Below, one piece after another: positions 26,513 through 35,935 of a DNA stretch of 64,000 nt. Under the pieces are notes generated by a model. It did no database searches and was not told the origin of the DNA. It was given only the letters and a program-made list of their open reading frames with translations. The stretch lies in assembly GCA_963838235.1 (NCBI GenBank), contig CAWIQJ010000006.1, positions 1 through 64,000 of the forward strand, read 5' to 3'. Source of the DNA: JAFECT01 sp963838235. Its GTDB lineage: Bacteria; Pseudomonadota; Alphaproteobacteria; Caulobacterales; Caulobacteraceae. Position 1 is the stretch's first letter; each line of letters opens with the position of its first letter. The translations under genes and the position numbers were made by a program.

Positions 26513-27726
26513 AATGATTCTAGCAAAGGCTTTGATTCTTTTTGACGTAATTCATAACGATCATTTGCCGACATTCCCTCATTTTTTGCTTTACGTTCAA
26601 TTTTATAAAGTTCTTTATATCGGCGCATGGCCTCTTTTGCCAAGCCTTTTCCTTTTGTGCTTTTGGCAATAGGCTCAAATTTTCTGCGTGCGTGAGCATT
26701 ACAATTGACCAGAAAAATATCTGGAACTTCTGCGATGTCTTCAAAAAAATTATCCCCATCAACATGAAGATAGCCCTTAAATCCACAAAACCAGTCTGTC
26801 ACAAATTTTTTATGATTCTCGGCATTGTAATCATATAAAACAACTTCCTTGCCAGGCTCTCCGCCACGCATACAATACATGTAAGATTTTGTTTCCGCTT
26901 TACGATTAGGTTCACTTAACACTTGCAGGCTTGTCGCATCGCAAGCCGCTACATCGTATTCAATAACTTGGTCTTTGTATAAATTATAAAGCGGCTGCAT
27001 CGGAGCCATGAGATCAATCATCCAGCCAGCCATGGCTTGACGTGAACAATCCACACCATAACGTTCAATGAGTTGCTTTTCCAAATGATACAACGGTTGT
27101 CTATCTTCTAACTTACTGACAATAAGAAATGATAAGAATGCTTCACTGACCATCGTTTTAGGCAATACTTGCAACGGTGATGGGGCTGTCATGATGGCAC
27201 CATCACATCCTTTTTTGCAGGCAACTACTTCACGCCGTTGCTCGATGATTTCAAATATTGCTGGTTGATAATTTAATATTTCTTTTGTCTCATAGCGAAT
27301 TACTTCTTTTTGACACCCACAAGTACAACGTCTTTGCTCATCAGTCGCAGGAATAATTTCAATACGTCTTGGCAGCGCTTTATTTGATGGCTTCGGCTTG
27401 TTGCGCTGATAAGTAATCGTTTCCTTTTCATCATCGCCATTCTCTTCTACTGGGTCAGTTGCTTTCATATCAGAATCAAACAAACTCATTTGTTTATTGA
27501 TATCATCTTCAATATATCGTTCTGATTTCTTTCCAAAACGATAGCGCAATAATTCCTGTAACTGATGCTGCAATTGCTCATAGGCTTGAGCATATTGTTC
27601 GCAACGTTTTTGATAAGTGACTAAGTCAGATTGTAAAGCAATATTTTGTTGAGCAAGCGGGGCGAATGCGGTCTCTAATTCCGTAATTTTTTTCTCATAA
27701 AATTGAATAATTTCAACAGAATCCAT
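26513..27726 (-). pseudogene. IS66 TnpC transposase, C-terminally truncated
   Basis: Starts at the ATG at 27726. Helical leader with Gln/Leu-rich coiled coil (EQLQHQLQELLRYRFGKKSE), Cys-containing CTCGCQKEV zinc segment, then the catalytic region with YDVAACDATSLQVL and HVDGDNFFEDI, and NCNAHARRKFEPIAK. It ends at KPLLESFKL where the remnant meets host DNA, so the last catalytic Glu block (usually NNxAER) is missing. It cannot work as a transposase. It is a different IS66 subgroup from the element at 5602. Confidence 0.85.
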
Positions 27727-27802
27727 TACACATTCACATTAATAAGAATGTAAAAATTATACTATAAAAATAGAATTTTTTATACATAAATTTAAAAAAA
27801 AT

Positions 27803-28014
27803 TTGACGCTTTCACCTTTGGTAACAACCGATGCTCCAGATAATTTAATCCTGATAGTAGCCAACTTAATTGATCGCGCGTTAATTCAACCGCTTGATTT
27901 GATAGTGGTGGGAATATCAGTCTACCTTCTTCTAAGCGCTTGTAACATAACCAAAAACCATTCCTGTCCCACCATAGCATCTTTATTTTATTTGCTGTGC
28001 GATTACGAAAAAAT
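27803..28014 (-). pseudogene. IS66 TnpB fragment
   Basis: FFRNRTANKIKMLWWDRNGF, then LCYKRLEEGRLIFP and LSWLLSGLNYLEHR, is the conserved C-terminal part of TnpB (Orf2). The N-terminal half is missing because the element is cut at 28014. The apparent plus-strand frame here (27803-28267) is antisense to it and not a gene. Confidence 0.8.
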
Positions 28015-28200
28015 ACATCAGGAAGCAAACCCTGCCCCTGGACCTTCTGAAAAAGGCAAGGGTGAAGAACAAATGCAGAACCCTGCTTCTAAAGCACATC
28101 AGGAAGCAAACCCTGCCCCTGGACCTTCTGAAAAAGGCAAGGGTGAAGAACAAATGCAGAACCCTGCTGCCAAAGCGCATCAGGGAGCAAACCCGGTCCC
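28015..28200 (+). repeat. 81-bp tandem repeats coding a Pro/Glu-rich tail
   Basis: Two full 81-bp units and a partial third encode HQEANPAPGPSEKGKGEE followed by QMQNPASKA (27 residues). Part of another unit lies left of the IS66 remnant at 26464-26509. Units are nearly identical, so copy number is likely to vary and to be hard to assemble. Confidence 0.85.
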
Positions 28201-28266
28201 TGGACCTTCTATAGATCAACCAGCAAGCCTAAATGAGAAACCAATAGGTAGGGAGGAAAGCCCTTG

Positions 28267-29001
28267 ATGTTTTTTAAAACACTTTTTAATCAAAACAAGA
28301 ATAACAACCAACAGCTTGAGCAAAATGAATCAGGGGATACCAAGGGATTTTCTGGCCAAAATCCTTACCTAGATAGAACCTGTGGTAGAAAAATCTGGAA
28401 TGATCGTTATATGAATTTAAGCAAGGCTCGCCGCCATTGGCAGGGTGCTTTTTTTGTTCTCTCTTTGATCACCCTCATTTTACTCATCAATATCTTCACC
28501 CTGAGCACCCAATCTAAAATTAAACCGGTGGTAGTTGAACTGAACAAAGGTCTGCCGGTAGGCATTTTACCCGTCTCAGATAACATATCTGGCGGCGATA
28601 AGCTCACCGAATTTGCCATCAACCAATTTATTACCAATGCCAGAACCATATTAAGCGACAGTGAGGCAGAAAAACTGCTATTGACTAAAACCTATGCCTT
28701 TTCAGCCGAAGAGACACTTAACTTTTTACGTGATTATTATAATGAGCATAATCCTTTTGAGCGTGCAGGCTCAAGCACAGTTCAAGTCGTTATTCTCAAT
28801 AGTTTGAAAATAGGCAACCAGACTTGGCAAGTGACCTGGGATGAAGTTGAGAAAAGTAAAGTGGGAGAAGCCACTTTAAATCAATCTCGCTATATGGCGA
28901 CCTTAACCACCCAGCAAGGGGAACCCAGTCCAAAATTCTTACAAGAGAATCCTTTTGGCATTTATATCACGCATCTGGCTTGGTCAAAAATTAAATCTTA
29001 A
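28267..29001 (+). CDS. trbF: TrbF/VirB8-type inner-membrane protein
   Basis: About 244 residues. The N-terminal block KIWNDRYMNLSKARRHWQGA is a strong TrbF signature, followed by one membrane helix (FFVLSLITLILLINIFTL) and a periplasmic VirB8-like domain. It nucleates the channel by contacting TrbI and TrbG. ATG at 28267 overlaps the stop of the repeat-tail ORF. Confidence 0.9.
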   Translation: MFFKTLFNQNKNNNQQLEQNESGDTKGFSGQNPYLDRTCGRKIWNDRYMNLSKARRHWQGAFFVLSLITLILLINIFTLSTQSKIKPVVVELNKGLPVGILPVSDNISGGDKLTEFAINQFITNARTILSDSEAEKLLLTKTYAFSAEETLNFLRDYYNEHNPFERAGSSTVQVVILNSLKIGNQTWQVTWDEVEKSKVGEATLNQSRYMATLTTQQGEPSPKFLQENPFGIYITHLAWSKIKS

Positions 29002-29022
29002 AACGAATAGGAGGGAATTGAA

Positions 29023-29965
29023 GTGTATAAAAAACTTAAAATGCAAGTGGACGGCCTCCCTGATTATCTTTTATGTCTCTTTAGTAGGATGCCAGAAGAT
29101 AGTGGCAAAACCAGCCCAATTCTCTCAATGCACCTGCTATCGACCGATCAATATTAAACCTGATAGAGGATTTAAATTACAGCAAGGTAATAGCCCTGCT
29201 TTAGAAAAGGCTTATTTAACCTATCTTAAAACAGCCAGAGCCCCTAATATTATTACGCAAGGTTTTATACAATTTGCTTATGGCATGCTGCAACCCATCG
29301 TTTGCGCAAGCCCCTTTGAGTTAACCGTCATCTCTTTAGAGCCAGGAGAAAGTGTCTTAAGTGTCAGCTGCGGTGATCCCCTGCGCTGGTCTTACTCTTT
29401 GACCCATTCGGGAAATAAAAACGCCCAAGGGCATGTGTTAGTTAAACCATCCCAACCGAATATCAGTACAGATTTAGTCATTACAACGAACAAGCGGCTT
29501 TATACCCTTAAATTAATCTCTAAAGAGACGCCTGATTATGCACGGCAAGTGAGATTTTGGTATCCAGAAGAAATAGAAAAGAAAATGCGTGATGCACAAG
29601 AAGAACAGGCCAAACAGATTTGGGAAGGCGACTTGTCCATTGATAGCGAAAATCACTTCAATCTCGAGCGTCTTAATTTTAATTATCGCATCACGTGTCC
29701 ATTTTGGGGAAGTTTCCCCAGGTGGGCTCCTATTAGAGTCTTTGATGATGGCTTAAAAACTTATATTCAGTTTCCCCCCACCATTAACCAACAGGATTTG
29801 CCTGCGCTTTTTATTCAAACGACTCAAAAAATGGCGTTGGTCAATTATAGAATCAAATCCCCTTATTTTATTGTCGATCATTTGTTTGAACGTGCGTGGC
29901 TTTTAAGCGGCTGTGGTCACCATCAGCAGAAAATCACCCTCATCAATCAGCATGTTGGAAAGTAA
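29023..29965 (+). CDS. trbG: TrbG/VirB9-type outer-membrane core component
   Basis: The main frame is open through 29965. The best start is a GTG at 29023 with GGAGGG seven bases upstream, but it is one base out of frame. Removing one A from the AAAA run near 29038 gives MYKKLKCKWTASLIIFYVSL and joins both parts. The leader ends in LVGC, a lipobox, unusual for TrbG. The body has SVSCGDPLRWSYSL, HVLVKP and TNKRLYTLKL, typical of VirB9. Without the correction, only a poorly spaced TTG at 29018 is available. Confidence 0.8.
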
Positions 29966-29977
29966 AAAGAGAGAAAG

Positions 29978-31097
29978 ATGTTAGATGAATCCACACCTGA
30001 ATCCACCACTTGCGACAATAAAATCAATCATGCGGAAAATCAAGCGCTAGAGGAAAAAGTGGTGGCACTTCGCCCCATTTGGCAAATCATAATAGGCATT
30101 TTACTTTTCCTGATTTGTTTAACTTGCCTGTATAATCTTAAATCTTCTTGCCATCGTATTAAACATCCAAATGTGGGGCCTCAAAAACAAAAGAAATTAA
30201 CGACAGCAAGTGACATAGACATGAGGTGGATTGAGGATGAAAGAATCCATGAAGTCAAACCCCAGTTTGAACAAAAGCCAGCCACGGACTCTACCATAAA
30301 CAAAGAAGGGATAGCCTCTCAAAATCAAGGAGACCCTCAAGCACAAGAAGCGCTTCAAAAAGCCATGCAGGCGACCATCTCCAGTAACCAAATTATGCTG
30401 GAGGCAACGAGTAGTAACAGTGATCAAGATGAGAATAAGTTACAAGAAAATGAAGCAAACCCAGAAAATAATTTAGAAAAAGTAGGGACTACCCAAAAGC
30501 AGAAATCACCCTATACCTTGCAGGCAGGAACCATTATTCCAGCCATATTAATCTCAGGGATTAATTCTGATTTACCCGGTGAGGTGAGTAGCCAGGTGCG
30601 AAACCCGGTCTATGACTCAGTATCAGGGAAGTACTTGCTCATTCCCCAAGGAGCCAAACTGATCGGTTCGTATGAATCAAAACTTTGCTTTGGGCAAAAG
30701 CGCTTATTTCTTATTTGGACGCGGCTAATTTTCCCCAATGGCGATAGCATTCAATTTAGGTCAGATGCCAGCCTCTGATGTACAAGGGTATGCAGGACTT
30801 CGGGATCAAGTTGACAGTCACTATGGCCCTCTCTTCGCCTCTAGCCTCTTAATGAGCATATTATCAGCTGGAGGCCAAATGGCCTCCCCTAAGGACGATA
30901 ATAAAAAACTCACTAGCCCAACACAGGCTCTTGCCAATAGTTTTGGCATGCATATGGCCGAAACCGGTACCCAGTTGATATCAAAGGCAATGGAGGTGCA
31001 GCCAACGATTAATATTCGCCCAGGTTTGCTATTTAATATTACCGTGACCAAAGACATTGTCTTTGACCGACCTGACTCAGGAGGAGCTGCTGGGTGA
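29978..31097 (+). CDS. trbI: TrbI/VirB10-type channel protein, split by one-base frameshift
   Basis: The first frame runs to 30778 and the second from about 30757 to 31097. Removing one T from the TTT at 30755-30757 joins GDSIQLGQMPASDVQGYAGL with LRDQVDSHYGPLFASSLLMS, the conserved C-terminal core of VirB10. N-terminal membrane helix WQIIIGILLFLICLTCLY, then an acidic/Pro-Gln linker, then the beta-barrel domain (LQAGTIIPAILISGINSDLP). It spans both membranes. The frameshift is probably a sequencing error, since the rest is well preserved. The stop overlaps the next start (GTGA). Confidence 0.88.
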
Positions 31098-31790
31098 GAA
31101 CGGGGAAGCAACTAAAAACTCTCTTCATTAAAGTCATCATGCTAGGGGTTGTTGCCTACTCAAACAATACATTTGCCCTTACTTTGCTAAGGGTTAAGTC
31201 ACCTGTTTTTGTCAGTCGTACTCATGCAATTAAGCCAGACCCTGTCTTTGTTTTCCGCAAAAATAGAACACAAGTCTTGTCAAACTCATGCTAATCTTCA
31301 AATTCAAAAAAATACACAACTGATTCTTGCAAAGGCGATGAATAACGGCAGTTTTGCCTTTGTCCTGGCCAAACTAAATGAACTGAATCTCCCACCTGAA
31401 TTAGCCTTGGTGCCCCTTATTGAAAGCAGTTATGAGTTAGAGGCTATTTCAATTAAAGGAGCAGGCGGCTTGTGGCAATTAATGCCCGCTACCGCCGCAA
31501 AGCTTGGCATTAAATCAGCTGATCGCTTTAAGTTGCTACCCAGCACCCAAGCAGGTCTTGTGCATTTACGAGCGCTTTATAAAACGTTTGGCAGCTGGGA
31601 GTTAGCCTTGGCCGCCTATCATGCAGGAGGCAGGCGTGTGCAATTGGCACTAGCAAAAAATCCATTTGCAAAGGCAGAGGAATTAGCTTTGCCAAGAGAA
31701 ACTAAACACTATGTCGCCCAGTTTATGGCATTAAAAAATCTTCTCAAGGAACAGTTTACGATAAGGAAGAATAATTCATGGCCTACTTAA
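31094..31790 (+). CDS. Lytic transglycosylase of the conjugation system (VirB1/TrbN-like)
   Basis: GTG at 31094 overlaps the trbI stop and opens a signal peptide (FIKVIMLGVVAYSNNTFA). The catalytic domain lies one frame over (31209-31790): LPPELALVPLIESSYELEA with the catalytic Glu in PLIESSYE, then AGGLWQLMPATAAKLGI and LALAAYHAGG, the SLT family 1 motif set. One extra base in the T or A run around 31251-31268 would explain the shift. It opens the peptidoglycan for the secretion channel. Confidence 0.82.
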
Positions 31791-31891
31791 CCAAACAAGC
31801 CACAGTCCAACTTGCTTTTTTATATGGGCTATTATTGATAGCCATTTTAACGTTTGCCTTACCCCCACTTTTTATATTCTCCAATCTATGA
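31778..31891 (+). CDS. 37-residue membrane peptide between transglycosylase and traG
   Basis: ATG at 31778 overlaps the 3' end of the transglycosylase gene; the TGA at 31889-31891 overlaps the traG ATG (ATGA). It encodes a short polar start, then one long hydrophobic helix (LYGLLLIAILTFALPPLFIF). Double overlap with both neighbours supports real translation. Possibly a small partner of TraG or the channel; no family recognised. Confidence 0.6.
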   Translation: MAYLTKQATVQLAFLYGLLLIAILTFALPPLFIFSNL

Positions 31892-34116
31892 TCCTTCTAA
31901 CACCACCCATTACTGTTTTGCTCTTAGCCTTGTTATTTTCCAGTGGTTATTTTTGTTATCTCACTTTTTTTCAAAAAATGACCGCTCATATCCTGCGCCT
32001 AGTGATGATGGGGCTTGGGCTTATTTACTTCATTGATATCGCGCAAGACCTTTTTTCCTTACTTAGCAGGGCATCAAAGCTCAAGGCAAGTGGCTATTTG
32101 GAGCAAGCACTATGGGCTTATTTAAAATCATCCTGGGAAATCCATTTCTTCCTCTTGGCCTATTTTATTTGTTTTACGATAGGGATGCAGTATCTCACGC
32201 TACGAAAAGCCCCCCTCATTAAAGCTAGAAGTAATCAAGACATCGTGTTTAAAAACGTATGCCTCATAGCGCTTTCAAGTTTGCCTTTAATGAGTGTGGA
32301 AGGCTTAGAGGTTTGGCTCTATCTGCGCAGTAACGAGCCTTGTTTTAACGGCTCAAGGTTTCTGCCTTACTTAATTGGTTTTTACTTAAGCGTACAACTT
32401 TTCATTTTAATCAAGGCAACCATAAGGTACCAGAAAACTAAGGATCTAAAATATAAATTAATTGATGTGCTTGGAAAAGCGCACTCTTTGGTAACCGCTT
32501 TTTTGGGGATTATCTTAATTATGCCTGCCTTTATTGAATCCAAGAAGTTAGGTTTGTCTTATCTACATCTGCCTTATTTTTTTGTGGGTCAAAAGAAAAT
32601 ATTAGTCGCATTTCTCCTGATGCTACTCTTTCTCATTATCCTAATTTGTTGCAAAAAAAGGATGAAGAAAGCACACTTTTTATCTCAGACAGGACAATTT
32701 GGTAGCGCTGAGTTTGCAACCCGTCAAGACTTAAAAAAAGCAGGCCTCTATAATGAAGAGGCCGGTGTATTAAGTGGTCAAGATGAATCAAAACAAAATA
32801 TATATTTACCCTTAAAAAATAAGCTAACCATTTCCCCTCAAGGCGGTGGTAAAACTTCTGCCTCAAGCATCAATGCGTTATTGACCCATCTAGGCAACCT
32901 GTTTGTATTTGATATCAAGGGTGAGCTTTGGGCAACCACCGCCCGTTATCGTATGGAAAATTTAGGTCAACAGGTTATCTCAATTGACCCTTATGGTCTT
33001 ACCCGAGGAAAAGATTTTATCAAGAAGAAGCCAACAGAATTATTAACAAAATACCATTTAAATCCCTTTGACTGGATACCTGAAGATCAAGGCCTGCGCG
33101 ATCGGATGATCAATGCCTTTGCAGCCTCATTCATTATTAATGAAGGCGGAAGCGCACAGCACTTTGATGATAATGCCAAGATTTTGATACGCGGTTATAT
33201 TGATTATATGATGCAATCCTTCTCTCAAGAGAGGCGCAATTTAAATACCCTTTATCAATTATTATCAGAACATCAGGACCAAGCGATAGAGACCTTCAAG
33301 CAAATGTCTGGGCTTGACGGCAGGGCCCAGGCTGCTGCAAATCAAATTAGTCGGGTGGGCAGTGATGAAAAGGGCAGCATTTTATCAACAACCTATCGGC
33401 AAATTGATTGGATGAGTGATTACAATGTAAAGGCGACGCTCTCTCATAGCAATTTTGATTTGCGAAAGTTTATCACCGGTAAAATGGATATCTATGTGAT
33501 ATTACCTGAGGATCAAATTAAAGAGCACCAGCGCTTTGTTAGAATGCTATTATCTCTTATCATGAGCTTTATTGTGCAAGCTGATCCAAGTAGCCTGCCA
33601 AAGAATAAAATGTTATTTTTATTGGACGAACTCGCCCAACTTGGCTATTGTCCTGATGTGGAGCAAGCCATTGAGGTGCTACGAGCCAGAAAATTAGTCG
33701 TATGGACCGTTTTTCAAACCCTTAGCCAAATAAAAATGTACAAGAAACCTGATTTATTTATAGGTGCACCGATCAAGCAAATATTTACCAATGATGACGT
33801 TGAAACCATGCAGTGGATTCAAACATTAGGAGGTAAAAGGACCGTTATCACCCATACCCTTTCAAATAATGAAGGGGATTCTAAACAAAAAATGCAATGG
33901 CTAGGTGGCTCAATCTCAAAAGGGGAAGGAGAAAGTACGCAAGAGGCAGGGGTTGATTTGATTCATCTCAACGAAATTAGGGAGCTGAAAGAAGATGAAC
34001 AATTTATTTTCATGCATGGCTTAAGACCTATTAAATGCAAGAAGGTGCGCTACTTTGAGCATCCCTTTTTCAAGGGAAAGTATGATGTTAATCCGGTTGA
34101 AATAGCTTCATCCTAA
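31888..34116 (+). CDS. traG: TraG/VirD4-type coupling protein with long membrane domain
   Basis: 742 residues. About seven hydrophobic segments in the first 255 residues, more than the usual two. Then the cytosolic ATPase: Walker A ISPQGGGKTSAS (about 316-323), LFVFDIKGELWATTA, and Walker B MLFLLDELAQLG with PDVEQAIEVLRARKL after it. It brings DNA-relaxase and protein substrates to the trb channel. Intact. It is the last plus-strand gene of the operon. Confidence 0.92.
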   Translation: MILLTPPITVLLLALLFSSGYFCYLTFFQKMTAHILRLVMMGLGLIYFIDIAQDLFSLLSRASKLKASGYLEQALWAYLKSSWEIHFFLLAYFICFTIGMQYLTLRKAPLIKARSNQDIVFKNVCLIALSSLPLMSVEGLEVWLYLRSNEPCFNGSRFLPYLIGFYLSVQLFILIKATIRYQKTKDLKYKLIDVLGKAHSLVTAFLGIILIMPAFIESKKLGLSYLHLPYFFVGQKKILVAFLLMLLFLIILICCKKRMKKAHFLSQTGQFGSAEFATRQDLKKAGLYNEEAGVLSGQDESKQNIYLPLKNKLTISPQGGGKTSASSINALLTHLGNLFVFDIKGELWATTARYRMENLGQQVISIDPYGLTRGKDFIKKKPTELLTKYHLNPFDWIPEDQGLRDRMINAFAASFIINEGGSAQHFDDNAKILIRGYIDYMMQSFSQERRNLNTLYQLLSEHQDQAIETFKQMSGLDGRAQAAANQISRVGSDEKGSILSTTYRQIDWMSDYNVKATLSHSNFDLRKFITGKMDIYVILPEDQIKEHQRFVRMLLSLIMSFIVQADPSSLPKNKMLFLLDELAQLGYCPDVEQAIEVLRARKLVVWTVFQTLSQIKMYKKPDLFIGAPIKQIFTNDDVETMQWIQTLGGKRTVITHTLSNNEGDSKQKMQWLGGSISKGEGESTQEAGVDLIHLNEIRELKEDEQFIFMHGLRPIKCKKVRYFEHPFFKGKYDVNPVEIASS

Positions 34117-34201
34117 TAATTTCTTTTTTATAGTCCACCTTGTTTTTATTTATTTGAGGCCATGTTGAGCGTCGTCTGCTCTATCATCTACTGGTTTGTG
34201 T

Positions 34202-35933
34202 TTATGTACGCAAGTACGTATTGCCTCTTTTGTCGAAGACTTCCATCTGGGCTTTCCTTTCCTCGCGTTCCTTATCGGACTGCTGCCGTCTCTTACGATA
34301 AAAACCATAAGCTGCTAAAGCACCTGCCACCATAAAACCACCGGCGATCGTAGCACCTGCAATCATACCCGTGTTGATTTGTGGATTATTAGCTGATCCG
34401 AGTAGCGCCACTGTTTCTAGCTCGGGAAGTGACGATTTTAGTCCATCACTCACACTGATATTAAACGTTATCGGTTGATCATTTCCATCATGAACAATCT
34501 GAATTTGGCCGGTTTGTATTTGATAGTAAGTAAATTCATTAATAGGAACATCAGGCGCACTGATTTGCGCAAAATAACCATTCTGTACATTTTCCACTGA
34601 AATGATCATATCGGAGAGTTTGCTGTTTGTGGTGGCTAACACGATGTCAGTTGAGCGTCAAATTGACGGTGCCCCCTAGCGGAATTGCTAACTGAAAACT
34701 GATCAATGACGGAGAAGTATCGGTTAAGGTGAAATTCACTTGAATCGCTTGGTTTAGTAAAGTAGTGACGCCATCGGTTGCGGTGACATTCAGCTCAGGT
34801 GCAATATTGCTACCGTCCTGGAGAAGTGCTACTTGACCTGCTGCAAGATCTCGCCCAACAAAAGTTAAAGTGCCCGTATTCCAACTACCGTTGGCATTGC
34901 GTTGTTGCAACGTCGCTGAACGAATGCCCGTCACTGTAAAATAAGCTGCTCCATAGGGTTGATTGGTATTACCACATCCCACAGAAATATCAACTGGACT
35001 CAAGCGTAATTGCTGCGACTTTGGCAATGATAATGTCATGGTATAACCATCGTAAGGGATTGCTCAATGGGACAGGTGGTAAGATTTAGAGAGATAGGGT
35101 TGGGGGTGGGTAGAGAGGTAGTAGAAGGAGTAAGTATAGGCATCGGCATGCTGGTCGATATGGATATGCTGCTGGGCATGGGCATGCTGGTGGGTGATGG
35201 GGGAAGGATTAGGAATGGGTGTCGACAAAGCATTTCGCCAAAAATCATATATGCCACGCCTGCAATGGTGCGTCCAAGAGGAGAAGCTCCACAAGCCCCT
35301 AGCACAACCGCGAAGCCATCTCCTCCATTGACATCCCTTGCTGTGCTAACAGAAACGCCTAACTGATCATTTGCGTTGAGACCCTCGACGGCAAAGCCAT
35401 TGCTGCCATTTAAGGTTATTAAATTAAATTGAGGTGCCCAACCACTTGCCTGACCGAACAACACGTATGCTGTACCTGCATTGGCATGTCCACCGGAGGA
35501 AACCTGAGGAGCTCCCAGCACCAGATCAGACAAGCCATCGCCATTGATATCTCCCGCTGTGTTGACAGAAGTAGCCTAAATGATCACCCATGTTGAGACC
35601 CTCAACGGAAAAACCATTGTTGCCATTTAGGGTCATTAAATTAAACTGAGGCGACCAACCACTTCCCGACCAAACAACAAATATGCTATGCCATTCTCGA
35701 ATCCATTGAATGGCCCGGGAGCTCCTAACACAAAATCGGTCTTTTCCGTCCCCATTAACATCTCCCGCCGTGCTAACAGAATAGCCTAAAAAAGAACTTG
35801 AGTTTGGACATTGATACCTTCGACGGAAAAACCATTGCTGCCATTTAATGTCGTTAAATTAAACTGAGGCGACCAACCACTTGCCTGGCCGAACAGCAAA
35901 TATACTATACCCGCACCGCCATCTCCATCGGGG
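34202..35933 (-). pseudogene. C-terminal part of the FG-GAP protein in five frame pieces
   Basis: Pieces in order: end of blade 4 (SPDGDGGAGIVYLLFGQASG), blade 5, blade 6 (DLVLGAPQVSSGGHANAG), blade 7 (GVSVSTARDVNGGDGFAV), a Pro/Ser/Thr stalk (SPTSMPMPSSISISTS), then two cadherin/CSPG-like units with DLAAGQVALLQDGS and YYQIQTGQIQIVHDG, then the membrane anchor near 34300-34375 and the cytoplasmic tail. Each transition is repaired by one base in a short run. Blade 7 is the most diverged. Confidence 0.7.
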
Positions 35934-35935
35934 AC

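Larger units (their letters stand above)
26510..28014 (-). mobile_element. Truncated IS66 element (tnpC and tnpB fragments)
   Basis: It carries most of tnpC and the 3' part of tnpB on the minus strand. Both outer ends are missing and the element abuts host repeat DNA directly, with no 8-bp duplication and no inverted ends. The host sequence on both sides is exactly contiguous (TTCTAAAGC then ACATCAGG), matching an uninterrupted neighbouring repeat. Confidence 0.8.
26346..28267 (+). pseudogene. Repeat-tail ORF between trbL and trbF, split by an IS66 remnant
   Basis: Left part (26346-26509) reads FFAGSSPEQNYSYSSEGVN up to EKGKGEEQMQNPASKA. The same repeat resumes at 28015 as HQEANPAPGPSEKGKGEE and ends GREESP with a TGA overlapping the trbF start. 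Joining 26509 to 28015 restores one continuous frame with no lost or duplicated base. No start codon is visible on the left, so this is either an extension of trbL after a frameshift or a small TrbK/VirB7-position gene. Confidence 0.55.

Noticed and set aside
27803..28267. A 154-residue plus-strand gene before trbF
   Set aside because: Its first 70 residues are antisense to the tnpB fragment. Only the repeat tail from 28015 belongs to a host reading frame.
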